Shown piece after piece: positions 12,528-24,265 of a stretch of 64,000 nt of DNA (position 1 is its first letter; the number at the start of each line of letters is the position of its first letter). A program made the position numbers and the translations under genes. The notes beneath the pieces are model-generated. The model had not been told where the DNA came from. It did not search any database and worked only from the letters and a program-made list of their open reading frames with translations. This DNA is from Ectocarpus siliculosus (taxonomy: Eukaryota; Sar; Phaeophyceae; Ectocarpales; Ectocarpaceae), in contig FN649746.1 of the NCBI GenBank assembly GCA_000310025.1, forward strand, positions 2,850,797 to 2,914,796, read 5' to 3'.

Positions 12528-12652
12528 AGGCGCTTTCCTTTCCTGCATGCAATCGCCGAGCGGTGCTGCACTGGCAGAATCACGCTGAAACACTTTCATA
12601 TCCTGCATGCAATCGCCTAGCGGTGCTGCACTCGCAGAACCCAGCTACTCCC
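12528..12652. repeat. Tandem duplication, about 62 bp x 2
   Basis: The block containing cctgcatgcaatcgcc, agcggtgctgcact and gcagaa occurs twice head to tail with few differences. Confidence 0.85.
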
Positions 12653-12680
12653 GGCGGCCCAACCAACGTGACGTCACACA

Positions 12681-12911
12681 AGGGCCGTTTTATACGCAGT
12701 GATTGTGCTTCCTTTTCCAAGTTTCCGAATCCGTTGACCGTTGAACCTCGATTTGCGGCAGAGGAAAAAATATTGGAAACTTTGGCAGCACCGAAAAAAT
12801 TGGGATGAGCTCGTTCCAACATGCTTCGAAAAAAAATGGAAATCTGGAAAGTCGGAATTTGGAAATTCGGAAAATTTGGAAGCAAAACGCTGAGTACAAA
12901 CGGCCCTTAAG
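12681..12911. mobile_element. MITE with about 45 bp terminal inverted repeats
   Basis: The left end AGGGCCGTTTTATACGCAG, followed by a GCTTCC and TTCCGAATCC block, is matched in inverse at the right end (GGATTT-like AAATTCGGAAAA, GGAAGC, CTGAGTACAAACGGCCCT). The roughly 130 bp interior is AT-rich and non-coding. It sits immediately 3' of the reductase gene. No clear target duplication was seen. Confidence 0.75.
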
Positions 12912-12972
12912 GCTAGGCGGCAAAGGCCTGCCGCCGCAGAGTAGCAGTACGCCAAATACGCACCCTTCTTCG

Positions 12973-13247
12973 TTACCCACGACGCACCTGTGCCACAGCT
13001 ATCTGTTGCTCGATGGTTCCCCCCTCCAGGAAAGCGCCCACCACTCTCTCCTTCCGGACCCAGAAAGCCCCGAACGTCCGTGTCGTTCGGAATTCCGCCG
13101 CCCCGAGGACCACCACCTCCCCCTCCGCCACGCCGTAGAATCTTCTCGGAAATTTACGTCCAAGCACGCGGAGACGGAGGAAGCGTCGTGTTTACGTGCC
13201 GTGGTGAAGTGAAAACATACCAAAGGAAGGGGGGTGACGGGGTATGT

Positions 13248-13292
<45 letters not shown>

Positions 13293-16200
13293 GCTGTCTG
13301 CACATTAAAAACCGTTCCGTTCTCTCTGCCCAGAGACCTTCTCTTGTCCGCTGTAGTCTAACACTTGACGGTCGATTCCCGTGGTGTATGGAAAGTGAAA
13401 AATGCCAGGATATTGATGGACGGTGGTGGAGAACGGCGCCTGCTGTACGAGGTAACATGGCGAACAAGTTTTTTTTATCTTGGAGGTGCGGATGTGGGAG
13501 GAGACAACAAAATGAAAATACTTTTGTTACCGGCGACCGCATGCCTTGTTTCCCGTCGTGTAACAAGACAGAACTAAACACACTGGTAAAACACACCGTT
13601 TTCTTCCCCTTGACAAAAAGAAAAAAAAATGTGTGTGTTGTCTTCCTCACCCATTCTGGCGTAAGTCTACACACCAATCGGTGTACATGATTGACGAATC
13701 AGTCGGGGTCACAAACACGGGAGGTCACACACGAGTTCTGGACACATGTAGAGATATGCCCCACCTCCCTCCTGCGGTGCTTGCCTTGATTTCATCCAGA
13801 CAGGGGTTCGGCCACCCTTTTCGCTAATCGACCGTGAAGCAGTAACGTGCTTACCCACCATTTTCCACCGCAACTTGCAATTTTTTTCTTCACTCCAGAG
13901 AGAGAATCGCTTTGTACTACTTAGTACGTTTACGACGGAACGGTTTAAAATGTGAAGACAACAACAACAACAACAACAACGCCGTCAGATAACCACAATA
14001 CACCCCCGGGGCGACCAGCTCTTGCTTCTCTGAAGCATAGTCTCACAACAGACAGTCACACCTCCAGCTGAGACCCAGGAACCGGGACGAAAAGCCCGGA
14101 ACGGGCTGATACATGGGAAGCTCCCCGCCGCCGTAGTAGTCCTTCTGGAACCCCGCTTCCCCAGCGCTCGAAACCAGGCTTCCCCACGCGGAACTTCCGA
14201 CCATATTTCTCGCGGCACAGATAGCCATGTCCCTGAACGGCGTGGCAGGAAAAAGCGGGGAGCACGGGTGAAAAAAGAATGTAATGTAGGTCGCGTATGA
14301 TACCACACCCCCTGGACCGACTTCCAAAACCCGATTACCGTATACGACACAAGATAGCACACCCCCTGGACCGATTTTCAATGCTCGATTCATCAACAGC
14401 AGAAAGAGTCGCAGCGTCCAACACGGCGCCGTTGAAAAGCCGTCTGGTCGAGAGCTCTCCGAAAACGTATCGTTTCGTATATGCATCGTTTTCGTCGTGG
14501 AGTAATCGAGCTTTGAAAATCGGTCCAGGGGGTGTGTTATCTTGTGTCGTACACGGCAACCCACCACAAGAGAGGATGATGCAGTCGAACGATGAGAAGT
14601 TCGGGACAGTATCGGCGAGAGAGAGAGGGCCCGACGCCGCCCTCTTCCAACACCGCCACCGCCACCGTTTTTCTGTAGAGCAACCAAGCTTTGCAAACAG
14701 GAGTAGGTACTGTCAACCGCACCTCTCTCGAACAGCCCAGCTGACCCCAACAAACGAAAAAAAAAAAAAAAAATACAGTAGAGAACTACAGGGGATGTAG
14801 TTTTGTACAAAACCTATTCAGATACTTTTGAAGCTGGTATCACTGATATAAATAATCAGTGCCTAGGCAAAAACCAGACTCGAAATAAGCGCAGTACCCA
14901 GCCGGTTTCCCTCCACTCACTGCAAAAACTCCAAACACACCCCGTTCGACTGTGGTTACATCTGGAACGGGTAGTCTCTCGGTGTTTGTATATATATGTT
15001 TCCTGGTAAAACCTGTATACGGTTCACCCGTGCTCTCGGGGTCAATCCCCCGCCCACCTGGCGTTCTGGATGTGCTCGTGTCTCACAGGAGCGAAGCCCT
15101 CCAGCGCCAGCGGAAACGCCGCCACGTCCCCGGCCGCGTAGATAGGCCGGGGGGGAGCAGCGCTACCGACATCAATGCCGCCGCCGCCCCCGTCTTCGGA
15201 AGGGGGCTGTACCGCCGTACGGCACTGGGCGTCAACCAGAACGCCTCCGTCCTTGGAGGCGGCGACGGCGAGCACACGAACCAACGAGAGACCAACAAAA
15301 ATCAAAACTTGAACGTTTGAAACACTTGGCAAGTGTGGGGAGCGTGTTCAGGCGCGCGGCGTGTGTGGTGTTTTTTGGTACAGTCTCCCGTACCGTAGAC
15401 CTCGCAACGTGCTTTGTAGACAACCGCAGCCTACGTCAGTCGAAACGGGTAGAGGCCAACTCTTCATCAAGAGTAGCCTCATGGTGTGGGCTCAAGGTGA
15501 CCCGCAAGAAATGCTACCACCGGTTGGATGTACACTTGTGTGTGGGGAGGGGTGGTATCTACAGAAATAAGCGTGTGTTATCTTGTGACGTGTTTGTTGG
15601 GCCGCGCTGGGAACTTTTCACAACCGTGACCTGTGATATGTCAGTCGTAACCGGTAGGACCCTGGTGGTAAACAGCACGGGGAGGGGGGGGGGGGCAGCG
15701 TGCGACTCTGCTGTGCTCGTCTTGTCAGCTCCCTACCGCTCATCAATTTGCTACCACCATCTATGGATGACGGGCAGGTGGAGAAGCACATGGACAGAAA
15801 AAAATAACAAAACCTATCATTGCACAATCGAAGTACTCAAGTCATGTCAGAAAACGGCAGGCTACATATCTTAGCAACTTGTAGCACGACGGTGATGGTG
15901 AGGGTCGAGAAACCAGCGCCTCTACCTCGGCAACAAACACATCTATACAGTGGGGGGGGCGGGTTTAGCGACCCCTAGTGTCACGACGAAATTTCGCCGC
16001 TATTCAAGGAAGGTTTCTAAACCGACCTAACAATCATATAGCACTTGTAACCTGGGTGCGGCGGTGCCACGTGATTTTGTGGTCGCTATACCGAGACCCC
16101 CAGTGTACCTGGTTTGGCTCTTACGAGCGGATTGCGGATAAAATATGACGTCACGGTAAAGGCATGCTGCGAAACACTTCTCAACACACCAATCTCTCCC

Positions 16201-19200
16201 CTACCAATTCCTCCGACGCCTCCAGCTTCTCCTCCGAAAACGGGTCCAAGAGCAAAGAAGAATCGTGGCTACGTCAATGCCGATCGATTAGGAACCCGGA
16301 ACAACAACACATGCGATCAATCACATCCCAAACACAATCCAACTATCGCCAATGGCTCTGCTGCAGCAGTTGTTGTTGTTGTTGTTGTTATTGTTGTTGT
16401 TGTTGTTGTCTTCACACTAAAAACCGTTCCGTTCTCTCTACCTAGTACCTTCTTCTGTCTGCACTATTGTAGTCTAACACTTGACGGGGTCGATTCCCGT
16501 GGTCGCAGGCTAACTTTCCCAGTACTTGCAATATAATCGCACGAGAACCAACCGTCACTCCCGTCCCCCCCTCCGGACTCACCTCGGACATCTCGAGCTT
16601 CCCCCGAAATAACTCCGAGTTAGGCACCGCGCCGATGCCGATGATGACAGAGCGGGCAGGGACATGGATCTGCGTCGCGTGTGTTTTCAAAGACGGTTGT
16701 GAGGCCTGGAAGACTTAACCAATAAGCGTCGACAGCGACCTTGCACTGAAGGCGGGAGGGGGGACGGCGTACTTATGTTTTGCACTCATGTTTCTCATGC
16801 CTTTGTTTTCATAATATTGACCACGCGTCCTCGAAACGACGGAGCTTTGTTCCCACAGGATCGATGGCCAATCGTTCCTTCCTACTATGCCAAAGGTGGC
16901 TCAAAAAGGGTTTCCCTATCCTACCTATCCCATCGATGCCACTTCCCGCCTTTTCAGCCCCCTAGGCGGAGGGGTGTGTGTGGGCAGAACTCATGGCACC
17001 GGCTGCTGTAGGGAACACCGCCGTTGCTCAACCCCCCCAAGACCTTCAAACTGGAACTGGGCTCGTCGTATATAACTCAACGTTCGTACGAGCGAAAGCC
17101 AAAGCACTCAGTTCATTTCTCACTCATTCTCTTCCCCGGAGACTGACCGTATACACGGAGCCTCCATATCACTACAAAGAATACTTTCTGCGTGCCCCCC
17201 CCCGCCACCCCCCCCCATGGGAGGCACTACCGCCACTACTGTCAGTCATTCGTGGATACATGCGCGGAACTCTGCGCAAGTTCATCTTCAACACGGGCGC
17301 TGCTTGGATCCTAAACTTCTTCCAAAACGCAAAAACCCCGGAGGTTGTGGTTGTACAAAAAATATTGAAGAGTGTAATATTCTATACATAAACTGAAACA
17401 TGTGTAGTACACGTCTCACCACGAAAAATGAGGGGACTGTCGCCCAACAGCGCCACCTACCAGGGTTGTCGCCTTGGGGTGATTCACGCATAAATACAAT
17501 ATAGCGAGGGAAAATGCCGGAACCATATACATCAATCGTGTTTGGCGGTCGTGGTAGGTGGGCTTTCTTTTCGACAACGCTTCCTACCAGGGTTGTTGCC
17601 TTCGGGGCGATTTGCCCATGAATACAGAGCGCCATAAAAAACAGGACGAAAAAAAAAACCTCACCAAGCAATCTTCGGTATTGCGCAGGACGACTCCTCG
17701 GCACTCCGTGAACCCCCGGGGCGCGGGGCCGAAGTGCACCCTGCGGCCTCCCAGGGTATCGAACTCCCCCTGCAAAACAAACACCACCAAAACATATGCG
17801 GGGCAATCAAACGGACCCCACCAATGCAAACATGAGAGGGGCAATTGCCGGCTATCGTTGTCGGCGGTGCTACGGGAATGAAAATTCACAGAAGTGATGG
17901 AATGCCTTCGGATCAAATGCAGAGGCAGAGAGTGGCTGAGCCAAGGCTGGCCTGCTGATGAAAGAGGGTAGGAGTAAGTAGGGCGCTTGGTGTAGCGAGA
18001 GAGTTGTGGGATTGTACTGCGCAGAGTATATACTGTATGCCAGAGCGAACTAAAAACACCTGAGATGGAGATCGTATCCCCTAAAACAGTACCAACATAT
18101 GCATAGCCCCATGTCACAAGCACCACCACTAATAACTAACCCGTCCTTGTGCCTAGCATAACATAAACACGACAACAAATGTCCACTATAATCGCAGCAG
18201 ACTGCTGTGTCTGCCAAACGAATGGGGTCCTTGCCTGCTCCTCCAACCCCCATAGCCGCTCCGCGGTGACGTTCTTCTCGAGACGAACGCCGGCTTGCTT
18301 CAGCTTCTCCTCGTAGAAATCAGACATCTCCTGACTGACAACAGGAACAGCAATATTAAAATTGAGCGGAAAACGTATCGTGCACGCTGTAATGACACTG
18401 CCTGTGTTTCCCCGGCTAGCGCGCCAACACACTCCGGAGCATACGGAAACGCGTAGACTGCCCCCGGAATAGACTGGGTACAACAGGGACCCTCACACAC
18501 AAAACAAAAACAAACAACCACGAGTGCAAGCTGGTCAGTTTGTTTGTATCAAAACGAAGAGGGGAACGCATGCTATTATAGGTTGGAGTAAACGACACAA
18601 GTGTTATGAGTAAAGAGTTGAAGTGACGACAAGAAAAAAAAAAAAGCTCCTCCAGGCGAGCAAACAACACGAGCACCGGAATCGGAAGCTCGCCGACATA
18701 AAAACGCTTGGAAGCGACAAGGGCTGCAAGGAGCAGCACACCGCACGTGCGTAAAGGCATCGATAACATTCCCATGCAATTACCGGAGTGACATCGTCAC
18801 GGAGTGCGTGGAAATATATAGATAATTTCATTCCTGCTGTCATGAATTCCTTTGTGAATTCGGAAGCACGAATCGGACAACCACGTGACACCGCTGCACA
18901 CACAGCATGACCCTTGAGTCGGGACATGCGCTAACAGGATAAGAAAACACGCCTCCTTCCTGGGCCGAAAGCAGGCTTTTCGATACGGTACAGTAGTCTC
19001 AACGAAAAAGCATATAGACCAAAACTAGCGAGCTCCGAACAGGATTTCGTGCAAGTGCCGGCGGCTGAGCTCAATTTTTTTTTCGCGCCATTTTCCTTTC
19101 ATGGTTCTAAGAATCTATAAAACCTGAGCCTAGTTTTCTCGTGAGAGTGTGTTTCTCATTAAATGGGCCGGTTTAGCGACCCGCTGTTAAGCGACATGCC

Positions 19201-22200
19201 CTCTGTAGCGACCACAAAACAACGTCGCACAGCCGGACCCCGATAGTGTAACTGCTGCTACATTATTGGTAGTTTGGTTGAGCGACCTGCCCCGAATAGC
19301 GGCCACGTTTCGTCGTGACACTAGGGGTCGCTACACCGGGCCCCCCACTGTAATGCAAGAAAGATTTTTTCGACGGCTCACTTGAAGAAGTCCGGCATAA
19401 GACGCGACCCGGACATGAGCAGGATCGGTCGTACCCCCCTGACAGAGCAACGTCAAGGCATCAGAACAGAGCACACACAGCAGGGAAGGGGAAAGATTAA
19501 GATTTTCCCTATAATGTGTATCGCTCTCTGATCCCCGGCTCCGTGAAACCTTACGATGGATCGATGTTCTTGGGCTGGGGACGGGAGGGAAGGGACCAAG
19601 TACAGCTTGTTTTCTTCCGGCGAGCATCAGTGTTGTGTGTACATGACAACATAACGTATCGTTTTCGGGATGGACACGTTCGCCTGACTCATCGACAAGA
19701 GCGGCAGCTAAGGAACGCTGCAACATGCGCGGGAATTTACGTAGGTACTGCGAGCGAGGTCCCAACAGACTACCAACACGGAAAATGCGAAGGGGTATGG
19801 TTTGAGCACTTCGTTTCGTGAAACGCGGCACGCGCAGCAATAACAACGCCCACCCGGAAGAACACTATTAGGGTCTTATAGCCTGTGGTCAGCACGGGAA
19901 AAACAAACATGTCTAAGCGCAAGCGTCACCGACCAACCGGAAGACGCCAAAGGGATGGCAACCACGATAGATGTGCGAACAAAAACGCACACACAACACA
20001 CCCGTCGACGCACCCCCTCATGGGGTCCCCCATCATGGCCCTTTAGCAGTTTCCAGTCGCACTGACGTCTTTTCATTGGTCAGCCGGCTACATGTAGTGC
20101 GGTCCATGCAAATCACAAATAAACACATAGCGTGTGCACACATGTGCACATCATGGGAGGCGGACATTCTTTGAAACATTATATTGGCCCGCTGACTTGC
20201 TCTCATTGGTCAGCACAGTCGCGGTAGGCGCCAAAAAAGGGTACACACACACATAAACTCACGGGTAATGAGTCACGATCGCCGCGGCCACCTCCATACA
20301 CAACACCCCACCCCCCACCAGCGCAACCGTGTTCGCGTCCCCCGTCCCCCCCCCCGCGCCCCCCCCCGAGGGCACCGTGCTCAGCGCCTTCACGAGCTTG
20401 ATGCAGTCGCCGACGTCCCTAAGGTAGTGGGCGCTGCCCAGCCCGTACGCCTCCGGCTTGTCGAGCTTTGGGCCCCGTAGGTCTGAATGTCTCACGCAGA
20501 AGCACGCGCTGTCTTGGTCCCCCTGCAAGCGCTTAGGCTGGGTTTCGCGTAGTCGGAGTTGGGGTGGGGTTTGGGGTTGGAACGGATTGGAATGGGATGG
20601 ACATGCCCTGCCAAAACCAGGAAATAAACAACACCCCAAATATCTACAATAAAACATAATATTTCGTGTCTCGTTGAAAAACAGGATTTGATTGGAGAAA
20701 GCCGGTACCGAGCGGATGAGAAACGGAAGGGGGTGGGTGGGAGCGGGTTGAGCAAGCGTGGACACCCTCGCCCGGAAGTAGTTGGAATGGAAAATACAAC
20801 TCCCAAAAATCGCCACCCCATCACCCCAACCAGCGAGAGAAAAGTGCGGTGTCTCGAAACACGCCCTTCCCCTCGGGGTACAAGTAGGACGTGGCGGTCG
20901 GGTAACAGCGGAGCGACAAACATAAAAAAACGTACCACATGTCGGACAGGGGAAACGGAACCGGGGCAAGCCAAACATTGCTCGTAGGGTGGGGTTGGGA
21001 TGGAGACAGCCCCTCGCCGCAGACGCGGTCGATGTACAAGAAAGCTGAGTTCGGACGGCGTCAGTTACAACTCGAGATGAGAATTCTGCGTATTGTACCA
21101 ATACATACCGTAAGAAACCTAATTCCACATGGCATAATAGTGTAACACTCTTTGGTGACAGCACCACACAACGTGTCCTCCCTGTGTTGAACGGCTCTAG
21201 AAGACCACCACCCCCGACCATGAGAAACGACAAGACGAGCACGACACACGTACCGCAGAGCCGGTGGCTACAATCAGGGAGCCGTACGTGACTGACAGCT
21301 GCTTCGCCTTTGCCCTAGTGCGTGCCCGGTCCGAGTACTGTGTAGGGATAGCGGAGCGGACGAGAGAGAGGGACAAGAAGAAAAGCGACAGTTGCAGACG
21401 GTAATTGAGAGCAAGACGGAGAGAGAGAAGGAAATGTATATACCATGTGTACATCTAGAGAGAGAGCGAGAGAGAAAAGAGCGAGAGCGCGCGAGAGAGA
21501 GGGGCACAGACAGACAGAAACCGGGAGAGGGAGGGAGTTCCAGGACAACGTAGATATCTCGGCTCCCAAGGCAACCGAAGCATCAAGATTCGTGGCAGCG
21601 GGGCGGCGGCGGCAGGGGAACCGAGGAGCTAGCTCATCACCTGGTACAGTCGGAGCGTCGCGTTCGCCACGTCCACCTCGTAGCACTCGCAAGACGACAG
21701 GACCGTAACCCCGTTGTCCCGGTACCACCGAGCGTTCCTGCGCCAGTCACGATCACGCACACGCGAAGCATAGGACACCCCCCCAACAAGATTCGGGATT
21801 CAGAACCGGTGCTTGTGTAGAGACCACCCTCATAAAAGGTCAAGTCTCCCCAACGTCTGTCGAGGATGATTATTCTCTCTTTCACGCTTGCCTTCGATTG
21901 TTTACTCTCCGAAGAGTGCAGCACTCTCTTTCCTCCGAGTGTACACACGAACCAAGGGCTTTCGACCGCCATTGTTAAAGAGTCATTGCATCAACAGGAG
22001 GGGGTGAGGGGAGCACACGCACCTTCGCTCTCGGTCGTTCCCCGTGCTGGTGAAAGGGAAGACCTTGTTTCCCCACGCCTGGTAAACGTCACGGTCCACA
22101 TAAAACAGCACAGAGAGAGAGTGCGAGGTAGGGAGTTGGCGATTCAAACGAGGTTAACTAACCGCCGTGGCGCAGTCATGTCAACCTCTAAAAAGAGTCA

Positions 22201-22817
22201 TCACCGACTTGTGAAAGCACTAGGAACTGCCAGTCAACAAGACTCACAAGTGATCGCACCAAATTGTGAAGGCACTATATACTCGCACCTGTCAGTCGTG
22301 ACTCATCAAGCTGTGAAAGCGCTAGCACCTACCAGCAGTCATGTCAAGACGTATCGAGACGTGAAAGCACTATCAGTAGCATCTGCCAGCAGTCATGTCC
22401 AACCTTCCAAAATAGTCGTCATCAAGCTGTGAAAGCACTACATAATAGCACCTGTCTGTCCATGTCAAACCTCTCAAAAGAGGCATCACCGAGTTGTGAA
22501 AGCACCAGGAACTGCCAGTCAACAAGACTCACAAGTGATCATACCAAATTGTGAAGGCACTACATAATAGCACCTGTCTGTCCATGTCAAACCTCTCAAA
22601 AGAGACATCATCGAGTTGTAAAAGCACTACCACAATAGCACCTGCCAGTCTCTGGAATGATTGTTCTCGGGCCGGAGGCACTCCTTGGACATCTCCGACC
22701 GCTCGTACGGGACAAGGCCATCGGGGTACCCGGTCACGACGCACAGCTTCGGCCGATTGAAGCCCGGTTGCTCCGCCCCCGACTTGAGGAGCGAAACCAC
22801 CTCTTCCGCCCAGTACC
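12973..22817 (-). CDS. MDHAR: Monodehydroascorbate reductase (5' exon not found)
   Basis: Flavoenzyme that regenerates ascorbate from its radical with NAD(P)H. Eleven minus-strand exons join in phase: 22817-22642, 22078-22023, 21737-21641, about 21307-21254, 20465-20263, 18330-18235, 17769-17665, 16669-16583, 15251-15058, 14232-14062, and 13141 to either a donor at 12988 or an in-frame stop at 12973. Landmarks in order are VPYERSEMSKE, GSLIVATGSA, the NAD(P)H fold VALVGGGVLCMEVA, VIIGIGAVPNSELF, the FAD motif IYAAGDVAAFPL, FSSRFLGLSW-RFYG, and FGAFWV then VVGAFLEGG near the C-terminus. The first exon with the FAD GxGxxG must lie right of 22817 and was not found. The 20263/18330 junction does not match in phase, so a short exon is missing there. 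Gly-rich inserts (PSGGGAGGGTG; EDGGGGGIDVG) are unusual. The 18235 donor is GC. Introns carry MITEs and a minisatellite. Confidence 0.85.
13250..13384 (+). repeat. (TTG)n plus T-arm-like dispersed element, copy A
   Basis: A (TTG)n tract at 13250-13293 is followed by aaaaaccgttccgttctctct, then gtagtctaacacttgacgg and tcgattcccgtgg. It shares this order with copies at 16370-16502, 24157-24265 (inverted) and 34348-34480. Copy A has lost one G of the hairpin loop region. It lies in the first intron 5' of the last reductase exon. Confidence 0.8.
13630..13800 (+). repeat. Dispersed repeat R4, copy 3
   Basis: This contains gtgtgtgttgtct, attctggcgtaagtctacac, and a later cctcctgcggtgcttg block. 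It is homologous to the copies at about 7648 and 7915. It lies in a reductase intron. Confidence 0.5.
14284..14558. mobile_element. TIR MITE family M1, copy 1 (with an extra half end)
   Basis: The complete element spans about 14337-14558 with terminal inverted repeats over 50 bp long: CGTRTACGACACAAGATA, CACCCCCTGGACCGATTTTC, then GCTCGATT. A second, truncated left end (14284-14336) precedes it. Related copies lie at 30840-31058 and 39813-40034. There is no transposase, so it is non-autonomous. Confidence 0.9.
14876..15010 (+). repeat. Dispersed repeat R3, copy 2
   Basis: This is a direct-orientation homologue of 5253-5400, including ccggtttccctccactcact and gggtagtctytcggtgtttg. It lies in a reductase intron. 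Confidence 0.75.
15948..16105. mobile_element. Mariner-like MITE family M2, copy 1
   Basis: The left end CAGTGGGGGG and the right end, read on the other strand as CACTGGGGGT, are followed inward by RGCGACC. TA dinucleotides flank both ends (15946-15947 and 16106-16107), as expected for Tc1/mariner target sites. The length is about 158 bp with no coding capacity. A relative lies inverted at 19160-19350. Confidence 0.75.
16370..16502 (+). repeat. (TTG)n plus T-arm-like dispersed element, copy B
   Basis: This is the best-preserved copy. (TTG)n occupies 16370-16409, then aaaaaccgttccgttctctc, then ACGGG-GTCGATT-CCCGT at about 16484-16500. That last segment is a perfect 5 bp stem with a 7 nt loop of T-arm (B-box) type. 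No D-arm or anticodon arm could be drawn around it. Confidence 0.8.
19160..19350. mobile_element. Mariner-like MITE family M2, copy 2
   Basis: The right end (ccgggccccccactg followed by TA at 19351-19352) and the interior block tcgtcgtgacactaggggtcg match copy M2-1 in inverse orientation. The left end (gggccggtttagcgaccc) is degraded. It lies in a reductase intron. Confidence 0.7.
21360..21530. repeat. GA-rich low-complexity tract
   Basis: Interrupted (GA)n and (GAGAGA)n runs lie between two reductase exons. On the transcribed strand this is a long pyrimidine-rich stretch upstream of the acceptor near 21307. Confidence 0.85.
21890..21960 (+). repeat. Dispersed repeat R2, distal part
   Basis: The segment ccttcgattg, gaagagtgcagcact, ttcctc, gtgtacacacgaac matches 2235-2300 in the same orientation. 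It lies in a reductase intron. Confidence 0.7.
22150..22641 (-). repeat. Intronic minisatellite seeded at a 5' splice site
   Basis: Read on the transcribed strand, units of about 50-68 bp end in GACTGGCAG, GACAGACAG or TGCTGGCAG. Most are followed by GTGCTA...AGTGCYTTCACA (two continue TTCCTxGTGCT instead). The first unit begins exactly at the donor of the reductase exon ending at 22642 (GACTGGCAG then GTGCTATTG). At least seven units are present, with a higher-order pair of about 130 bp. Confidence 0.9.
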
Positions 22818-23714
22818 CTGACCGTTCAGCCGAACAAGGGGCGGAGGTTTGTAGCGTTGTTGATACTGCTGTGACACGGCTGGCTGAGAGTGAATCGTGC
22901 TGTGGGTATGTATGTAACCATGATTGAGGTGGAGGTCGGAGAGGTGTTTTCAGTGCCCGCCAAGGGGGGCAAGAGGAAGTGGAGTACCCAAGCGCGCCAG
23001 CGCTGCCGGCAGTACCAGGGCCATCCTCGCCCCTGCCCCTGCCCTCGCCTCTTCCACCGCCATCGACACGGCGGTAGTGATGTGTCTTCAATCGCGTTGT
23101 TCGCCACACACCAGGTAGGGTCAACATCGTTGTTCTCTGCGCAATATAAAAACCCGTTGTACTGTAGGTACATTTTGGGATGCGCATCGGTCTAAGTGAC
23201 GCGGATGACTTTCATGGTCTCTGGCTAACCGCTTCGAGTAACAGCGTGGTGCATGCGATGAGAAGGACCCAGAAAATCAATACAAACGCAAAGCAATCAC
23301 AGGCAGACTGATGGGGTCGTACAGATGGAGCACATACATAGCTCCCCGGTTGGCAGATGAACTACAATTCCGACGAGATAAAGACGCGAGACGATGATCT
23401 CGTTTGCAGCAGAAGCAGCCTTGAGTAAAAACGCTTGACTACAGCAGTAGCTCAAACCACAGCCCTTGAGAGTGTTGCCCGGGTAGCGCACGCATAGATA
23501 TGGGCGTGGTCAACCCCCCCCCGTCTGATTCAAACTCATCCAAAAATAGCGGTAAGCTCGCCCAAGCCGCTGTGGCATTGTGGGGATGCAAGGTCTACCA
23601 TATGGTTACGGTTGACTGACTACGGCAAGCGGCTATATGAGTTAACAGTCTGTGTAGTAATCCCAGTGATGCATGACCCGAAACGACAGGTTCAGCGCTT
23701 CGGGCTCAGCGAGA

Positions 23715-23833
23715 AAACAAGACAGTTCCCCGGCATCTTTGTGAAAAGAAGACAGTTCCCCCGCATCTTTGTGAAAGAAGAAAGTTCCCCGTCATCTTTG
23801 TGAAAAGAAGACAGTTCCCCGGCATCTTTGTGA
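23715..23833. repeat. Minisatellite, 33-34 bp x 4
   Basis: Four copies of agacagttccccggcatctt followed by tgtgaaaaga occur head to tail with single-base differences. Confidence 0.9.
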
Positions 23834-24156
23834 CTTCAAGTCCGGCAAGTCCGGCGAGCGAGGGGTGCGGAATGTGTAATTTTCAAGCACGGCTGTCTGC
23901 CGACGCATCCCGGTTGACCAAATTCTAAATCCGCCCACCGCTCAACAAATAGAGTCGAGGAGTACAAAAACCAGTAGGGGCCTGTATAAGGTCGGTCGCT
24001 CGATACAAACGCGGTGAAATCGGTTGGCACAGACAGAATAATTCAAGTTGTCCGATACTCTGAAAAGTGCCGGGTGCCTGATTAAGGCCGGTAAAATCCT
24101 GCGGCGGGTGGGTCCATTTTATGTGAGTTTACCTATTTTAGGTAAGTTATCATGTG

Positions 24157-24265
24157 ACCACGGGAATCGCTCAGTGACGCGCTTGATCAGTACGGACAGA
24201 TGGATGTACTGGGTTGAGAGATCGGAACGGTTTTTGATGAAGAGACAGCAACGACAACAACCTCC
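24157..24265 (-). repeat. (TTG)n plus T-arm-like dispersed element, copy C (inverted)
   Basis: The order on the plus strand is gaccacgggaatcg, ggttgagagatcggaacgg, tttttgatg, then cagcaacgacaacaacc. This is the reverse complement of copies A and B with a short, decayed (CAA)n. Confidence 0.65.

Larger units (their letters stand above)
7009..12972. other. 6 kb convergent intergenic region, repeat-rich, no gene found
   Basis: This lies between the stop codons of the plastid-protein gene and the reductase gene. I saw no exon with family resemblance. It contains two diverged copies of repeat R4 (about 7640-7740 and 7905-8080), the palindromic element cluster at 9985-10845, a roughly 71 bp minisatellite at 11764-12020, a copy of R2 at 12245-12350, a 62 bp duplication at 12528-12652 and a MITE at 12681-12911. 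The stretch 8200-9900 shows nothing recognisable. Confidence 0.6.

Noticed and set aside
13192-13690. Poly-Gln (minus) and poly-Cys (plus) open frames
   Set aside because: They are translations of a (TTG)n microsatellite inside an intron of the reductase gene.
16484-16502. tRNA gene
   Set aside because: Only a T-arm-like hairpin is present. No acceptor stem, D-arm or anticodon arm could be drawn from the flanking bases in any copy.
20259-21242. 327-residue open frame on the minus strand
   Set aside because: Only its last part (20465-20263) is an exon of the reductase. The rest is intron that happens to stay open; it has no conserved motif and is bounded by a good acceptor at 20466.
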